From positions 1 through 8,371 of the forward strand of contig SABF01000056.1 in assembly GCA_009929095.1 (NCBI GenBank): a DNA stretch of 8,371 nt, written 5' to 3'. The notes under the pieces are model-generated. The model had not been told where the DNA came from. It did not search any database and worked only from the letters and a program-made list of their open reading frames with translations. A program made the position numbers and the translations under genes. Origin of the DNA: Erysipelotrichia bacterium (GTDB taxonomy: Bacteria > Bacillota_I > Bacilli_A > Erysipelotrichales > Erysipelotrichaceae). Numbering within the stretch: the first letter of the stretch is position 1; every line of letters begins with the position of its first letter. Positions 6,448 through 8,371 of the stretch are shown one piece after another.

Positions 6448-8370
6448 TTACTTCTGATCTTCTGATTTGGATTCCGGTGCAGCATAATCTGAAACATCAG
6501 GCTTGTCCTCAGCAGAAGTTTCAACTGTCTCTGCAATAATTGGTTCATCTGTAGTTTCGGATTTTACGGGATGCGGATTTTCAACCGCTTCTATCGTTGG
6601 CTCTGCAGCAACCATAAGCTTGGAAATCTTTCTCGCATAGTCAACCGGATCAGCAATTGGCAGTCCTTCAATCAGGCAGGCCTGATCATAGAGAACATTG
6701 GCATAATCTTTAAGCGCATCCGGATTTTTGTCATATACATTTTTGACTGCTGCAAACACCGGATGATCTGGATTCAATTCGAGAATTTTTGTTGCCTTGA
6801 GATTCCGATTCATCGGATCCTGAGCAAGTACTTTCTCCATATCCAGAGAGACACCTTCATCGGCAACAAGTACAACTGGATCGTCCTTCAATCTGGAAGA
6901 GATACGTACTTCCTTGACCTTATCGCCAAGAGCATCTTTCATTGCTGAGAGCATATCTTTATTTTCAGCGGATTTTTCTTCGCGAACCTTCTTTTCTTCT
7001 TCAGTATCCAGATCGAGATCGCCTTTGTTGATGGACTTAAATGGTTTCTCGGCATAATTCTGCATCATGGAGATCACAAATTCATCAATGGTATCCGTGA
7101 AGTACAGTACTTCATAGCCCTTTTCCTTCAGTTTCTCAAGTGAAGGCAGTCTGTTGATATCTTCCATTGTGGTTCCGCATGCATAGTAGATATCTTTCTG
7201 ATTTTGATCCATGCGGTCTACATATTCTTTCAGCGTAGTGTATTTATTATCTCTGCCTGATTTATATAACAGAAGATCCTGCAGGTCTTCCTTTTCCATG
7301 CCATAGGACTTATAGATGGAGTATTTCAGATTTAAGCCAAAATTATCGAAGAATTTCTCGTAGTTATCACGTTCGTTTTTGAGCATATCTTCAAGATAAC
7401 TGTGAATCTTCTTTTTAAGGCTTTCAGCCAGTGCCTTGACCTGTCTGTCCTGCTGCAGTATTTCACGCGAAATATTCAGATTCAGATCATCACTGTCCAC
7501 AAGACCGGTAATGAAGCGATAGGAATCTGGCAGCAGTTCTTTAGCTTTATCCATAATGAACACGCCTTTAGAATATAGCTGGATACCTGGCTCAAAGTCC
7601 GTGTTATAAAAGTTGTACGGCGCCTTTGACGGGATGAACAGCAGGGCTGTGTAGGAAAGATTTCCTTCAACTGTGAAGTGAATGACTTTCTGAGGATCCT
7701 GCCAGTCATTGAACTTGGCTTTATAGAACTCATTGTATTCTTCCGGTTTAATTTTGGAACGCTGTTTTTTCCAAAGCGGAATCATGGAGTTCAGTGTTTC
7801 ATTTTCTTTCTTTGTGATCGATTTGTCCTTATTGTCAGGATCTGGTTCGCTCTTTTCAACTTCCATAATAATCGGATAGCGAACATAATCAGAATACTTC
7901 TTTACCAGATCTCTGATCTTATATTCCTGTAGATAATCAGAATACTTATCATCGTCAGTGTCATCCTTGAGATACAGAGTGATCCTTGATCCGATGGATG
8001 TACGGTCATTTTTTTCGATGGAATAGCCGTCTTCACCGGTACTCGTCCAGGTATATCCCTGGGTATCATTAGCGCTCAGAGATTCTACGGTGATCTTCTT
8101 GGCAACCATGAAGGCACTGTAGAAGCCAACACCGAACTGACCGATAATATCGATGTTTTTGGATGCTTTTTCAAGCTGAGCCTTGAACTCGGCACTGCCG
8201 CTTTTTGCAATAGTGCCTAAATTCTTTTCCATTTCATCAGAAGTCAGTCCGATACCGGTGTCTTCAATGACCAGTGTTCTGGAATCGGCATGACGTTCCA
8301 AATGAATGTTCAGATCCTCTTTCCTGACTTTCTTGTCAGGGTTGGTCAGGTTCAGATAATAACGCTTATC
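6448..8370 (-). CDS. htpG: Chaperone HtpG (bacterial Hsp90), N-terminus cut by window edge
   Basis: HtpG is a cytoplasmic, ATP-dependent dimeric chaperone. The frame is open to base 8370 through DKRYYLNLTNPDKK, so the gene starts outside the window. About 40 residues are missing, including the ATP-hydrolysis Glu helix. Visible motifs, numbered from the edge, are DTGIGLT (37-43; nucleotide-binding Asp37), NLGTIAKSG, GQFGVGF (77-83), a Lys/Asp/Glu-rich linker (about 168-196) and LNISREILQQDR (297-308) with the Arg that contacts ATP in the middle domain. The dimerisation domain follows and ends near KLM at about 586. A further 54 residues (587-640) form an acidic low-complexity tail with 15 Asp/Glu and 4 Lys, which ordinary HtpG lacks. 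Total length is near 680 against about 625 in E. coli. The gene is convergent with the transporter gene, eight bases apart, and has its own terminator. Confidence 0.95.
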   Translation of the reverse strand, partial: DKRYYLNLTNPDKKVRKEDLNIHLERHADSRTLVIEDTGIGLTSDEMEKNLGTIAKSGSAEFKAQLEKASKNIDIIGQFGVGFYSAFMVAKKITVESLSANDTQGYTWTSTGEDGYSIEKNDRTSIGSRITLYLKDDTDDDKYSDYLQEYKIRDLVKKYSDYVRYPIIMEVEKSEPDPDNKDKSITKKENETLNSMIPLWKKQRSKIKPEEYNEFYKAKFNDWQDPQKVIHFTVEGNLSYTALLFIPSKAPYNFYNTDFEPGIQLYSKGVFIMDKAKELLPDSYRFITGLVDSDDLNLNISREILQQDRQVKALAESLKKKIHSYLEDMLKNERDNYEKFFDNFGLNLKYSIYKSYGMEKEDLQDLLLYKSGRDNKYTTLKEYVDRMDQNQKDIYYACGTTMEDINRLPSLEKLKEKGYEVLYFTDTIDEFVISMMQNYAEKPFKSINKGDLDLDTEEEKKVREEKSAENKDMLSAMKDALGDKVKEVRISSRLKDDPVVLVADEGVSLDMEKVLAQDPMNRNLKATKILELNPDHPVFAAVKNVYDKNPDALKDYANVLYDQACLIEGLPIADPVDYARKISKLMVAAEPTIEAVENPHPVKSETTDEPIIAETVETSAEDKPDVSDYAAPESKSEDQK

Positions 8371-8371
8371 C

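Noticed and set aside
8299..8301. TTG as the htpG start codon
   Set aside because: The frame continues upstream with conserved HtpG sequence to the window edge, so this is an internal Leu.

Overview
The window looks like part of a bacterial chromosome from a low-to-mid-GC Gram-positive lineage (Firmicutes/Bacillota). The evidence is a B. subtilis YunD-type phosphoesterase, a long CDF exporter of the kind known from streptococci and bacilli, a WYL-family regulator, short intergenic gaps and ATGA gene overlaps. An Erysipelotrichia-like host is possible but is only a guess. All genes read as intact chromosomal genes. I see no tRNA, rRNA, CRISPR array, insertion sequence or phage gene.

Layout from left to right. 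(1) Bases 2-325, plus strand: the C-terminal half of an MntP-type manganese efflux pump, cut by the left edge. (2) Bases 326-560: an intergenic stretch with a strong hairpin terminator at 396-430, between the convergent mntP and sirtuin genes. (3) Bases 561-2286, minus strand: a two-gene unit, a WYL-domain DNA-binding regulator followed 16 bases later by a Sir2-type NAD-dependent protein deacylase. (4) Bases 2287-2371: a short divergent control region. (5) Bases 2372-6439, plus strand: a compact four-gene operon encoding an unrecognised Cys/Met-rich membrane protein, a manganese-type CDF exporter, a cytoplasmic YunD-like metallophosphoesterase/5'-nucleotidase and a DMT/EamA transporter. The last three are joined by ATGA start/stop overlaps. 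(6) Bases 6448-8370, minus strand: htpG (bacterial Hsp90), lacking its N-terminus at the right edge and carrying an acidic C-terminal tail. Its terminator lies inside the end of the transporter gene.

How the genes may work together is inference. Two different probable Mn2+ exporters (MntP and the CDF protein) sit within 3 kb, and a metal-dependent phosphoesterase is translationally coupled to one of them, so a metal-homeostasis theme is plausible. The WYL regulator, divergent from the operon, is the obvious candidate controller of both it and its own sirtuin partner. No proven new system is visible. The most unusual points are a sirtuin with Asp in place of one zinc-binding Cys, the unknown Cys/Met-rich membrane protein leading the operon, and the extended acidic HtpG tail.
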